From: CAZJYI01 sp964550025
GTDB taxonomy: Bacteria > Verrucomicrobiota > Kiritimatiellia > UBA8416 > CAYOBW01
NCBI GenBank assembly: GCA_964550025.1
Contig: CAZJYI010000009.1
Location: 62,001 to 126,000 of the forward strand
Length of the DNA stretch: 64,000 bases
Direction: 5' to 3'
The notes beneath the pieces were generated by a model that searched no databases, was not told the origin of the DNA, and saw only the letters and a list, made by a program, of their open reading frames with translations. Below, in pieces: positions 1 to 7,545 of the stretch (position 1 is the first letter of the stretch; every line of letters begins with the position of its first letter). Position numbers and translations under genes: made by a program.

Positions 1-2
1 GC

Positions 3-908
3 GAACTGCACCCGGACGAAGCGTTGCGCTTTGGTCTCGGGACACCGGACACACCACTCTTCCGCGGTCTGCTCGACTACGTGTCGTTGGCGGCCGGCGG
101 CAGCGTGACGGGAGCCCGGCTCATTCTCGACGGTGAGGTCGATCTGGCGTTCAACCCGTCCGGGGGCTATCACCATGCGCAGCCGGGCAACGCGGCCGGG
201 TTCTGTTTTGTCAACGACATCGCGTTGGCGGCGGGACTGCTGGCCGACGCCGGGAAGCGGGTACTGTTTCTCGACGTGGACGTTCATCACGGTGACGGCG
301 TTCAGGACGCCTTCTACTCGCGTTCCGACGTGATGACCGTCTCGATGCACGAGACGGGACACAACCTGTTTCCCGGAACGGGCTTTGAGACCGAGGTGGG
401 CGAGGGGAAGGGGGCTGGTTACACGGTGAACCTGCCGTTGCCGGTGGGGACGTACGACGGCATCTACAGATGGGCTTTCACGTCGGCCGTCCTTCCCCTG
501 GTGAAAGCGTTCAATCCCGACGTGATCATTATCGAGCTCGGCATGGACACGCTGGCCGGGGATCCGCTCGCACACCTGCATCTCACGAACAACACGCCCG
601 CTGACATTCTCCACCAGGTTGTCGAGCTCGGCAAGCCCGTGCTGGCGACGGGGGGAGGAGGGTACAACGTCGAAAACACCGTGCGGGGATGGACGCTCTG
701 CTGGAGCGTGCTGTGCGGCGAGCATGAGGACCACGAAGACCTCATGATCGGTATGGGAGGCGTCATGCTCGAGAATACCGATTGGGTGGGAGGTCTGCGG
801 GACCGCACACTCCTGTCGGACGGCGGCCGGCGCGAAGATATCGACAGCGAAGTACGGCGGGTGGTCGAGTACGTGCAGAAGACGGCGTTTCCGTTCCACG
901 GGTTGTGA
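3..908 (+). CDS. Histone deacetylase / AcuC-like deacetylase (5' end outside window)
   Basis: Zinc-dependent deacetylase of the class I HDAC/acetoin-utilization (AcuC) family, which removes acetyl groups from lysines or small acetylated amines in the cytoplasm. The frame is open from the first bases (reading E-L-H-P-D-E-A before the first possible start, a TTG at 24), so the N-terminus lies before the window. Visible family motifs are GGYHHAQ (active-site His pair), DVDVHHGDG (zinc Asp and His), a GMD-x-L-x-GDPLAHL segment (second zinc Asp) and GGGGYN (the catalytic Tyr). The protein ends normally after about 300 visible residues. Its 3' end faces a minus-strand operon across a 290-base spacer. 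Family assignment is secure; the physiological substrate cannot be told from sequence. Confidence 0.9.
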   Translation, partial: ELHPDEALRFGLGTPDTPLFRGLLDYVSLAAGGSVTGARLILDGEVDLAFNPSGGYHHAQPGNAAGFCFVNDIALAAGLLADAGKRVLFLDVDVHHGDGVQDAFYSRSDVMTVSMHETGHNLFPGTGFETEVGEGKGAGYTVNLPLPVGTYDGIYRWAFTSAVLPLVKAFNPDVIIIELGMDTLAGDPLAHLHLTNNTPADILHQVVELGKPVLATGGGGYNVENTVRGWTLCWSVLCGEHEDHEDLMIGMGGVMLENTDWVGGLRDRTLLSDGGRREDIDSEVRRVVEYVQKTAFPFHGL

Positions 909-1197
909 GGCGGCCCGGGGCGATGGCAGATCTCAGATTCCGGATCCACGATTTCAAATCTAAGCCGGAACGATTCAGCAGCCCGCTGGGAATCCGCCAC
1001 AAAAGGCACAAAACGCACAAAAGGGTGGTAGAAACGGGCTGCGCTCCCAACGTCGAGACCCCTCGCCGGATGGTGAACCGCATCGAGATGGAGCCACGCA
1101 GAGAAGCTCTTTCCCCTTCTGTGATTTATGTGCCTTCTGTGGCTATTCCTGCTGAATGGTCACAGCTAAGATCTCACACCCCACATCCCACACCAAT

Positions 1198-1935
1198 CTA
1201 TCCCCATCTCCCCAGGAACTTCAGCACGATCCGGTTGAATTCGTCCGGCTTTTCCAGAGGGACGCCGTGCCTGGCACCCGGAATGACCACCAACTCGGCG
1301 TTCGGCATGCGTTTGACGAAGACCTGCTTGCGGCTTACGGGGGTGTAGTCACGCTCGGAACAGACGATCAGCGTTGGTGCCACAATCTGCGGTAGTCGCG
1401 CGTCCACGCTCCATTCCGTCATGGCCCGAATGCAGGCCAGGTTGACCCGTTTGTCGTTTCGCGCGAAGCGTTCCACGAGCTCCTGTCTCAGGGCCGCGTG
1501 CCGATCCCCCGGAAAGAGTCGACGGGCCAGGATGATCCCGACGCGCCGCATGCCCAGGCAGCGGACCATGATTCGGCGTTCGAGGAGCTTGAGCCGCTCG
1601 CCGAGCGTGCGCGGAATGAAGCTGGCGGGGCAGTTGACGACAACGAGGCTGCGGACCAGCTCGGGGGCATCCGCGGCCAGCTGCAATGCCACCGCTCCCC
1701 CGAGGGACACTCCGATCACGTGAGCAGGACGGTTCTCCGGATCACTGTACAGCAATGCGGCGAGGTCGGCCGCCATACGAGGTATGGTGTGGGGACCCGG
1801 TGCATTCAGTCGCTGCCCATGCCCGCGGAGATCCGGACAGAGCACGCGCCGATGCCCGGATAGCGCGCGAACCTGCGGCCCCCAATCCTCGGACGAAGAT
1901 CCCAGGCCATGGACAAGGAGGGCCGGACTATTCAC
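1198..1935 (-). CDS. Alpha/beta hydrolase
   Basis: Serine hydrolase of the alpha/beta-hydrolase fold, 245 residues, a typical length for small esterases and lactonases. It has the oxyanion-hole element LLVHGLGSSS near residue 10, the nucleophile elbow GVSLGG near residue 95, the acid in CSERDYTPV and the catalytic His in GARHGVP near the C-terminus, so the triad looks complete. The start is a GTG six bases after the stop of the upstream RNA methyltransferase gene, with a GGTGA-like ribosome site inside that gene's end, which indicates translational coupling in one operon. No signal peptide is visible, so it is probably cytoplasmic. The substrate is not deducible. Confidence 0.85.
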   Translation of the reverse strand: MNSPALLVHGLGSSSEDWGPQVRALSGHRRVLCPDLRGHGQRLNAPGPHTIPRMAADLAALLYSDPENRPAHVIGVSLGGAVALQLAADAPELVRSLVVVNCPASFIPRTLGERLKLLERRIMVRCLGMRRVGIILARRLFPGDRHAALRQELVERFARNDKRVNLACIRAMTEWSVDARLPQIVAPTLIVCSERDYTPVSRKQVFVKRMPNAELVVIPGARHGVPLEKPDEFNRIVLKFLGRWG

Positions 1936-1941
1936 TACACA

Positions 1942-2778
1942 CTACTCACCATTCTTGTCACTTCCCGCCAGTCGCTGCCGCACCGCCTCGTACAGCAGAA
2001 TCGTCGTGGCCGAGGCGACGTTGAGCGAGTCCGCCTGGCCGAGCATGGGGATCTTGACCTTGAGGTCGGCCGCGCCCAACCACTGCTCACTCAGGCCGTA
2101 CTGCTCCGTGCCGACGACGATGGCCGTCGGCCCCGTCAGGTCGACATCGGTGTAGAGCGACGCAACGTGCGGCGTGGTGGCGACGATGCGGAAACCGTGT
2201 TCCTGCAACCAGGCCAGCGCGTTTGACGTGGATGTCTCGACGACGGGCAGCGAGAAGATCGTCCCGATGCTGGCGCGGACGACGTTGGGGTTGTTGATGT
2301 CGGTGCAGCGGTCACACACGATCACGGCGTGGACGCCGGTTGCGTCGGATGACCGCAGGATGGTGCCCAGGTTCCCCGGTTTCTCGATGGCCTCCGCCAC
2401 GATGACCAGCCCGTCTTCGGGGAGGGACACCTCGCCCAACGAGCGGTGCACCTGCGGCGCCACGGCCAGCAGGCCTTCGGGGCGGTCGCGGTAGGCCATT
2501 TTCGCGAACACGTTCTGCGAGCATTCGACCAGTTCGCTTTCCGCCGAGCGGCACCGCTCGAGAAGGGCGTCTTCGTTGGTTCCCTGGAACCAGTCGCGAC
2601 AGAAGAAGACGCTGTTTGGCCGGTGGTTGTTATCGAGCGCGCGGTTCAGCTCGCGGTAGCCCTCGATGACCATCAGTCCCAGCTCATCGCGATGGGAGCG
2701 CTGGCGCAGCTTGACGACCTGCTTGACGCGCGGGTTGGCGAGGCTGCTGATGAACAGTGGCTTATCCGTCATGCCCAT
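1942..2778 (-). CDS. TrmH/SpoU-family RNA 2'-O-methyltransferase
   Basis: SAM-dependent 2'-O-ribose methyltransferase of the SPOUT (TrmH/SpoU) family acting on rRNA or tRNA. The N-terminal region (about 1-110) is a substrate-binding domain with an SLANPRVK-like opening. The catalytic SPOUT domain carries motif 1 (EKPGNLGTILRSSDATG), motif 2 (IVVGTEQYGLS) and motif 3 (DSLNVASATTILLYE), which form the trefoil-knot SAM site. The length of 278 residues fits RlmB/TsnR-like enzymes. Two in-frame ATGs lie six bases apart; the outer one is reported because neither has a clear ribosome site. It sits between a lipoprotein gene upstream (25 bases) and a hydrolase downstream (6 bases). The modified nucleotide cannot be assigned from sequence. 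Confidence 0.9.
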   Translation of the reverse strand: MGMTDKPLFISSLANPRVKQVVKLRQRSHRDELGLMVIEGYRELNRALDNNHRPNSVFFCRDWFQGTNEDALLERCRSAESELVECSQNVFAKMAYRDRPEGLLAVAPQVHRSLGEVSLPEDGLVIVAEAIEKPGNLGTILRSSDATGVHAVIVCDRCTDINNPNVVRASIGTIFSLPVVETSTSNALAWLQEHGFRIVATTPHVASLYTDVDLTGPTAIVVGTEQYGLSEQWLGAADLKVKIPMLGQADSLNVASATTILLYEAVRQRLAGSDKNGE

Positions 2779-2803
2779 CGCCGTCGGATGCCGGTCGCTC
2801 CGG

Positions 2804-3211
2804 CTAGTAGTCCACGTGCTGAATGTATGCTTCGGCCGTACCGAGTGCGTTGTTCACGTTCGCATTCGCGTTCGTGTTGCCGCCATCCCCCGGGGCGGCT
2901 CCCTGGATGGAGGATGTTACGGTCAGGACCACTGTCGCGCCTCCCGCGTTCGTATTGACGGCGTCGTTGTAAGCTGTGTACACGACCGTCGGCCCCGTTC
3001 GCTCGTTCAGCCACCCCAGGTCGTTCCTGTCGAGGCTCCAGGTGTAGTCGTACCCGCCGCTGGCCGTGAACGGGGCGGACCGACCGTTCCGGAGCTGTAC
3101 GGACGTGGGTGCGACCGAGATGGGTGAATCGGCGGATTCCGTCTTGCAGCCCGTCAGCATGGCCGCCGCCGCGAGCGCCATACACCCGGTAAGTAGGAGT
3201 ACTCTCTTCAT
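2804..3211 (-). CDS. Small lipoprotein with Ig-like region
   Basis: Predicted lipoprotein of 135 residues. The N-terminus is a clear type II signal peptide with lipobox LTGC (Cys near residue 22). The remainder contains a Big/Ig-like beta segment around residues 35-100 with Thr/Val-rich strands, then an Asn-rich tract (NTNANANVNNA) near the C-terminus, ending in QHVDY. No enzyme motif is seen. A promoter-like sequence lies just upstream (see 3221-3249). It is the first gene of the minus-strand unit leading to the RNA methyltransferase, though a functional link is not obvious. Family not recognised beyond the fold-like pattern. Confidence 0.7.
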   Translation of the reverse strand: MKRVLLLTGCMALAAAAMLTGCKTESADSPISVAPTSVQLRNGRSAPFTASGGYDYTWSLDRNDLGWLNERTGPTVVYTAYNDAVNTNAGGATVVLTVTSSIQGAAPGDGGNTNANANVNNALGTAEAYIQHVDY

Positions 3212-3594
3212 GATTGCTAAACCCTATCTCAGGGCCGGTGCCCTGTCAACAGCTTGCCCTTCTGCATTCCCCGCATTCACATACTACAACACGATCCCAC
3301 CGATCCGTCACAATGGCCTCTCATGCTGGAGGGGCGGATTACACCCCGCCCCCGTGCAGAGGCGAGAGGAGAAGAGAAGGTGTCTCGCCGTGTCTCATGT
3401 CCAATGCAGAAGGGGGCGGGGGCATGCGAGGTGCGGTGCCGTTGACGGACTTCAATCGCACAACCATTGGTGCCGCAAGTGGTTGCGGGTGATGTTGTGG
3501 AAGGTGTTCGCCATTGGCATGAATCTAGCGAGCAACGCATGGCATCGTGATGACAACTGAAGAACGGAACGCGGATCGATACGGAGGCAATGGC
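3212..3594. other. Divergent intergenic spacer (383 bases)
   Basis: Spacer between the divergent lipoprotein and Cys-repeat genes. It contains the minus-strand promoter candidate at its left edge and a GC-rich, purine-rich stretch (3340-3430). I see no coding frame with family resemblance, no RNA gene and no clear plus-strand promoter. Confidence 0.5.
3221..3249 (-). promoter_or_regulatory. Sigma70-like promoter for the lipoprotein gene
   Basis: On the minus strand a perfect -35 box TTGACA (3244-3249) is followed by a 17-base spacer and TAGGGT (3221-3226) as a weak -10. It sits about 10 bases before the start codon at 3211, so the transcript would have a very short leader. Spacing is ideal but the -10 is poor. 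Confidence 0.4.
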
Positions 3595-4014
3595 ATGAAG
3601 ATCCTAGGAAGAGTGCTCGTGTGTAGCGTGGCGGGAGCTGCGCTGGTCGCGGCTATGGCAGGTGGCGTGTTCGCGCAGTGCGGCGGCTGTCCGGCGGCCA
3701 GGGCCGGTATTTCCAAGTGCCCGGCGAAGGCCAAGGCCGCACCGACGTTGTGCGGAAAGTGTGGCGAAGTCAAGGGGGCGGCCAAGTGCTGCGCCGCCGA
3801 TGCGAAGCGCTGTGGCTGTGGCGCCATAAAGGGCGCGCCCGGTTGCTGCAAGCTGGCCAAGGACGGGAAAGACATCGTTCTCTGCAAATGCGGGGCCGTC
3901 AAGGGGTCGGACAAATGCTGTGACAAGAAGGCTGATCGCTGCGGCTGCGGCGCCATCAAGGGCACACCCGGCTGCAAAATCGGGTGTGCCGCGAAGAAGG
4001 CGGCCAAGGGCTGA
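3595..4014 (+). CDS. Secreted Cys-rich repeat protein (metallothionein-like composition)
   Basis: Small exported protein of 139 residues. The start at 3595 is chosen because GGAGG lies 7 bases before it and a signal peptide follows at once (cleavage after VFA, about residue 27). The mature part has about 19 Cys in 112 residues, arranged as four related units: CGKCGEVKGAAKCC, CGCGAIKGAPGCC, CKCGAVKGSDKCC and CGCGAIKGTPGC, each separated by Lys/Asp-rich linkers. The regular C-x-C-G-x-[IV]-K-G pattern suggests metal binding or dense disulfide cross-linking outside the cytoplasm; this is inference. The spacing differs from classical metallothioneins and I do not recognise a named family. The next gene downstream is an exported thioredoxin-domain protein. 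Confidence 0.75.
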   Translation: MKILGRVLVCSVAGAALVAAMAGGVFAQCGGCPAARAGISKCPAKAKAAPTLCGKCGEVKGAAKCCAADAKRCGCGAIKGAPGCCKLAKDGKDIVLCKCGAVKGSDKCCDKKADRCGCGAIKGTPGCKIGCAAKKAAKG

Positions 4015-4165
4015 ACCTATCGGGTATGGGAATCGCGGTGTGATGTGCCGCGGCGATAGCCGGGGCAGAAAGCTACTGCGATAGAGGATACGGGTAAGGC
4101 CGCGAGGTCTTACCCCGCTTCTTTTCCGTTCGCGGGGACCGGCAAAGGGACTGGTATTTCGAACG

Positions 4166-6304
4166 ATGAGATTGACTATAGCACTGTATGTACTGCTGCC
4201 GGCCGCTTTGACCGTCGCGTCCCGCGGCGCAGACGAGGGGGATGAACGGGTGAACCGGTTGATTGACGAAACAAGTCCGTATCTGCTTCAGCACGCGCGC
4301 AACCCCGTGGACTGGTATCCATGGGGGCCGGAGGCGCTGGCTAAAGCCCGCAATGAACAGAAACCCATCTTTCTTTCGATCGGCTATTCCGCGTGCCACT
4401 GGTGCCACGTGATGGAGCGGGAGTCGTTCGAGAACGATGAGATTGCCGCCCTTTTGAACCGAGATTTCGTCTGCATCAAGGTTGACCGCGAGGAACGCCC
4501 GGATCTCGATGATATTTACATGACGGCGGTGCAGATGATGAGTGGGCAGGGGGGGTGGCCCATGTCCGTCTTCCTGACGCCAGACGGAAAACCCTTCTAC
4601 GGGGGAACGTATTTTCCTCCGGATGACCGTTTCGGCCGGCCCGGATTCATACGCGTATTGAACGAGCTGGCGACGGCGTGGAAAGAGCGCCGCGGAGACA
4701 TCGGCGAGAACGCGGAGCGGTTGGTTGCGGCATTGCGCCGCGGTGCGTCGGCTGCCCCGCCGTCCGGCGCCCTGACGCGCGAGCCGATCGAGGCGGCGCT
4801 GGCGTACCTGCGGGGGACGTTCGACCCCGTGTGGGGCGGTTTCGGGCGGGCGCCGAAGTTCCCGCCGTGCGGTTCGTTGGCCGTTCTGCTGCGGGGGTAC
4901 CGTGAGACGGGCGATCCCGAGCTTCTCACGATGGCCAAGACGACGCTCGACAGGATGGCGCAGGGCGGCATGTACGATCAGCTCGGCGGCGGTTTTCACC
5001 GCTACTCGGTAGATGCGCGCTGGCTTGTTCCGCATTTCGAGAAGATGCTGTACGACAACGCCCTGCTCAGCGGCATCTATCTCGATGCCTACCTGGTCAC
5101 CCGTAAGGACCTCTATCGCAGGATTGCCACCGAGACGCTGGACTACGTTCTGCGCGACATGACCGACGCCGGGGGTGCGTACCATTCGACCGAAGACGCG
5201 GACAGCGAAGGCGAGGAAGGCAAGTTCTACGTATGGACCCTGCCGGAGCTGCGGGAAGCACTGGGTGAAACTGAAGCCGGGCTGTTTGCGCGCCGTTACG
5301 GCGTGACGGAGGAAGGCAACTTCGAGGGTAGGACGATTCTGACGATCGCGGCGGACATTGAGACGCTGGCCGCCGAGGAGGACGCGCCGGCATCTGAGAT
5401 AGCCGCGCGGCTCGGGCAGTCGCGGCGGAAACTGCTGGCTGCCCGCTCGAAAAGGGTGCGGCCGGGGCTGGACGACAAAATCCTGGTGTCGTGGAACGGC
5501 ATGATGATCGGTGCGATGGCCAAGGGGTATCGCGTCCTGGGTGAACGTCGATACCTGGAATCGGCAGAGAAGGCCGCCGCGTTCATCCTGTCCGAGTTGC
5601 TGTCCGGTGACGAGCTGTTGCACACCTGGCGCAACGGCAAGGCCAAGTTGCCGGCCTACCTTGACGGCTACGCGCATATGGCCAACGCGTTCGTTGACCT
5701 CTACGAAAGCAGCTTTGACCCGAAGTGGCTGGCCCGCGCGGACCGCCTGGTCGCCGCGATGCGAGAGCAATTCGAGGACGCGGAAGGGGGATTCCGTTTC
5801 ACGTCGGTGCGGCATGGCGAACTGTTGACCCGCACACGTCCCTACCAGGATGGGTCCGTTCCCTCCGGCAACGCGGTCGCCGCCCTGGCGCTGCTGCGGG
5901 TGGGAACGCTGCTGGGGAAGCCCGAGTACCTGGTTTCGGCCGAACGCACACTCAAGGCGGCGGGCCCCGCCTTCGCGCGGTACCCGCGCGCTTTCATGCA
6001 CCTGCTGCACTCGCTGGATTGGCTGACAAAGCCACCCGTGGAGGTCGTTCTCGTGGGTGACCCTGCGAGCGACGGGACGCAGGCCTTGCTGGCGGCGATC
6101 CGCGCACGCTACCTGCCGCTCGGAGTTGTTGCGTTGGGCGCCCCGGACAACGCATCGGGCGACATCCCGCTGCTGGCGGGGAAGACCCTGATAGCCGGGC
6201 GGGCCGCGGTCTACGTTTGCCGCGATTCCGTGTGCAGAAAACCTGTGACCCTTCCGGGGGAACTTGGTAGTTTGCTCACCCGGGATTGCCGCAAAGAGGA
6301 TTGA
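4166..6304 (+). CDS. YyaL/DUF255 thioredoxin-domain protein (SPATA20 family)
   Basis: Member of the conserved YyaL/SPATA20 family: an N-terminal thioredoxin-like DUF255 domain followed by an (alpha/alpha)6 glycosidase-like barrel. It is 712 residues, full length for the family. After a short signal-like hydrophobic segment (residues 3-20) comes the family opening LIDETSPYLLQHA-x-NPVDWYPWG and the redox motif CHWC at residues 77-80. The barrel part includes GGFGRAPKFP, the VPHFEKMLYDNA segment, the STEDADSEG-x-EGKFYVW segment and an SWNGMMIGAMAKG motif, all diagnostic. The hydrophobic N-terminus suggests export, which is less usual because most members are cytoplasmic. The biochemical role of the family is not established. 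Confidence 0.92.
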   Translation: MRLTIALYVLLPAALTVASRGADEGDERVNRLIDETSPYLLQHARNPVDWYPWGPEALAKARNEQKPIFLSIGYSACHWCHVMERESFENDEIAALLNRDFVCIKVDREERPDLDDIYMTAVQMMSGQGGWPMSVFLTPDGKPFYGGTYFPPDDRFGRPGFIRVLNELATAWKERRGDIGENAERLVAALRRGASAAPPSGALTREPIEAALAYLRGTFDPVWGGFGRAPKFPPCGSLAVLLRGYRETGDPELLTMAKTTLDRMAQGGMYDQLGGGFHRYSVDARWLVPHFEKMLYDNALLSGIYLDAYLVTRKDLYRRIATETLDYVLRDMTDAGGAYHSTEDADSEGEEGKFYVWTLPELREALGETEAGLFARRYGVTEEGNFEGRTILTIAADIETLAAEEDAPASEIAARLGQSRRKLLAARSKRVRPGLDDKILVSWNGMMIGAMAKGYRVLGERRYLESAEKAAAFILSELLSGDELLHTWRNGKAKLPAYLDGYAHMANAFVDLYESSFDPKWLARADRLVAAMREQFEDAEGGFRFTSVRHGELLTRTRPYQDGSVPSGNAVAALALLRVGTLLGKPEYLVSAERTLKAAGPAFARYPRAFMHLLHSLDWLTKPPVEVVLVGDPASDGTQALLAAIRARYLPLGVVALGAPDNASGDIPLLAGKTLIAGRAAVYVCRDSVCRKPVTLPGELGSLLTRDCRKED

Positions 6305-6352
6305 TGTGCGAGGAGGCACAGCAGTCTGGACCGTGAGAGGAGAGGAGAACGG

Positions 6353-7543
6353 ATGGATACGAAACTCTGTGAAGGAATCAACTGGGTGGGCTACGTGGAC
6401 TGGAACGTGCGCGATTTCCACGGTTACCAGACTGATCGTGGTTCGACGTACAACGCCTATCTCGTGGAGGACGAGGAAACGGCCGTCATCGATTCGGTCA
6501 AAGGGCCCTATGCCGGAGAGTTGCTCAAGAATATCTCGGCACGGGTCGCGCTCGACAGCGTGAAATACGTGGTATGCAACCATGCCGAGCCGGATCACTC
6601 CGGCGGCCTTCCGCACGTGATGGCTGCCTGCACCAACGCGGAGCTCGTCTGCAACGAGAAATGCCGGGCGGCGCTTGGCCGGCACTATGACACGGACGGC
6701 TGGAAGTTCCGGATCGTGGCGACGGGCGACAGCATCTCCATCGGCAAGCGCACGTTGCAGTTCATCGCCACGCCCATGGTGCACTGGCCCGAGTCGATGT
6801 TCACCTACTGCCCTGAGGAGAAGCTGCTCTTTTCCATGGACGCGTTCGGGCAGCACTACGCTTCGTCGCACCGCTTCGATGACGAGGAACCCTACGAGAC
6901 GTTCATGTGGGAAGCGAAGGTGTACTTCGCCAACATCGTGATGCTGTACGGCAAACCGATCGAGCGTGTGCTTGGGAAGGCGGCCGGACTTGATATCGGG
7001 ATGATTGCGCCGAGTCACGGAGTGATATGGCGCAAGCACATCGGCGATATCGTCGAGCGCTACCTCGGGTGGGTCAGACACAAGCGTACCCGGAAGGCGC
7101 TGGTGATCTACGACTCCATGTGGCAGAGCACCGAGCGCATGGCCAAGGCGATTCTCGCGGGTGTGGTCGAAACCGGTGCCGAAGCCAAGTTGTTCCACGT
7201 GCGCAGCAACAACAATACGCATCTCGTGACGGAGGTGTTGGATGCGGCGACGATCGCGTTCGGCTCGCCGACCCTGAACATGACCCTGATGCCCGAAATG
7301 GCCAGCCTGCTGACCTACCTCAAGGGCCTGAGGCCGACGGGCAAGGCGGGGTTCGCGTTCGGTTCTTACGGCTGGGCGAAGTCCGGTGCAAAGGACGTCG
7401 AAGAGTATCTCAACGCCATGAAGTTCGACCTGATCCGCGAGCCGCTGCAGGCGCAGTTCGTTCCCAAGCCGGATGTGCTGGAGGAGTGCAGGCACGCAGG
7501 GAATCTGCTCGGGGAGGAAGCTCTGAAACGAGGGGAAGACTGA
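6353..7543 (+). CDS. fprA: Flavodiiron protein (A-type, FprA-like)
   Basis: Class A flavodiiron protein, a cytoplasmic enzyme that reduces O2 to water and/or NO to N2O in anaerobes and microaerophiles. It is 396 residues, the canonical length. The N-terminal metallo-beta-lactamase-like domain supplies the diiron ligands H77-x-E79-x-D81-H82, H144 and D163, all present, with a later ligand His in APSHGVIW. The C-terminal flavodoxin domain begins at VIYDSMWQSTERMA, the FMN phosphate loop. A purine-rich ribosome site precedes the ATG. It opens a plus-strand cluster with PTS enzyme I, a rubrerythrin remnant, ferritin and a rubrerythrin-like protein, consistent with oxygen defence in an anaerobe. 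No rubredoxin partner is fused or seen nearby. Confidence 0.93.
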   Translation: MDTKLCEGINWVGYVDWNVRDFHGYQTDRGSTYNAYLVEDEETAVIDSVKGPYAGELLKNISARVALDSVKYVVCNHAEPDHSGGLPHVMAACTNAELVCNEKCRAALGRHYDTDGWKFRIVATGDSISIGKRTLQFIATPMVHWPESMFTYCPEEKLLFSMDAFGQHYASSHRFDDEEPYETFMWEAKVYFANIVMLYGKPIERVLGKAAGLDIGMIAPSHGVIWRKHIGDIVERYLGWVRHKRTRKALVIYDSMWQSTERMAKAILAGVVETGAEAKLFHVRSNNNTHLVTEVLDAATIAFGSPTLNMTLMPEMASLLTYLKGLRPTGKAGFAFGSYGWAKSGAKDVEEYLNAMKFDLIREPLQAQFVPKPDVLEECRHAGNLLGEEALKRGED

Positions 7544-7545
7544 CG

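Noticed and set aside
4073..7495. Very long open frame on the minus strand opposite the YyaL-like and flavodiiron genes
   Set aside because: It is antisense to two clearly recognised genes, is Arg/His/Gly/Pro-rich in the way GC-rich shadows are, and shows no family motif.
7027..7545. Upstream extension of enzyme I within the flavodiiron gene
   Set aside because: Out-of-frame reading of flavodiiron coding sequence; the protein-like part begins at GTG 7546.
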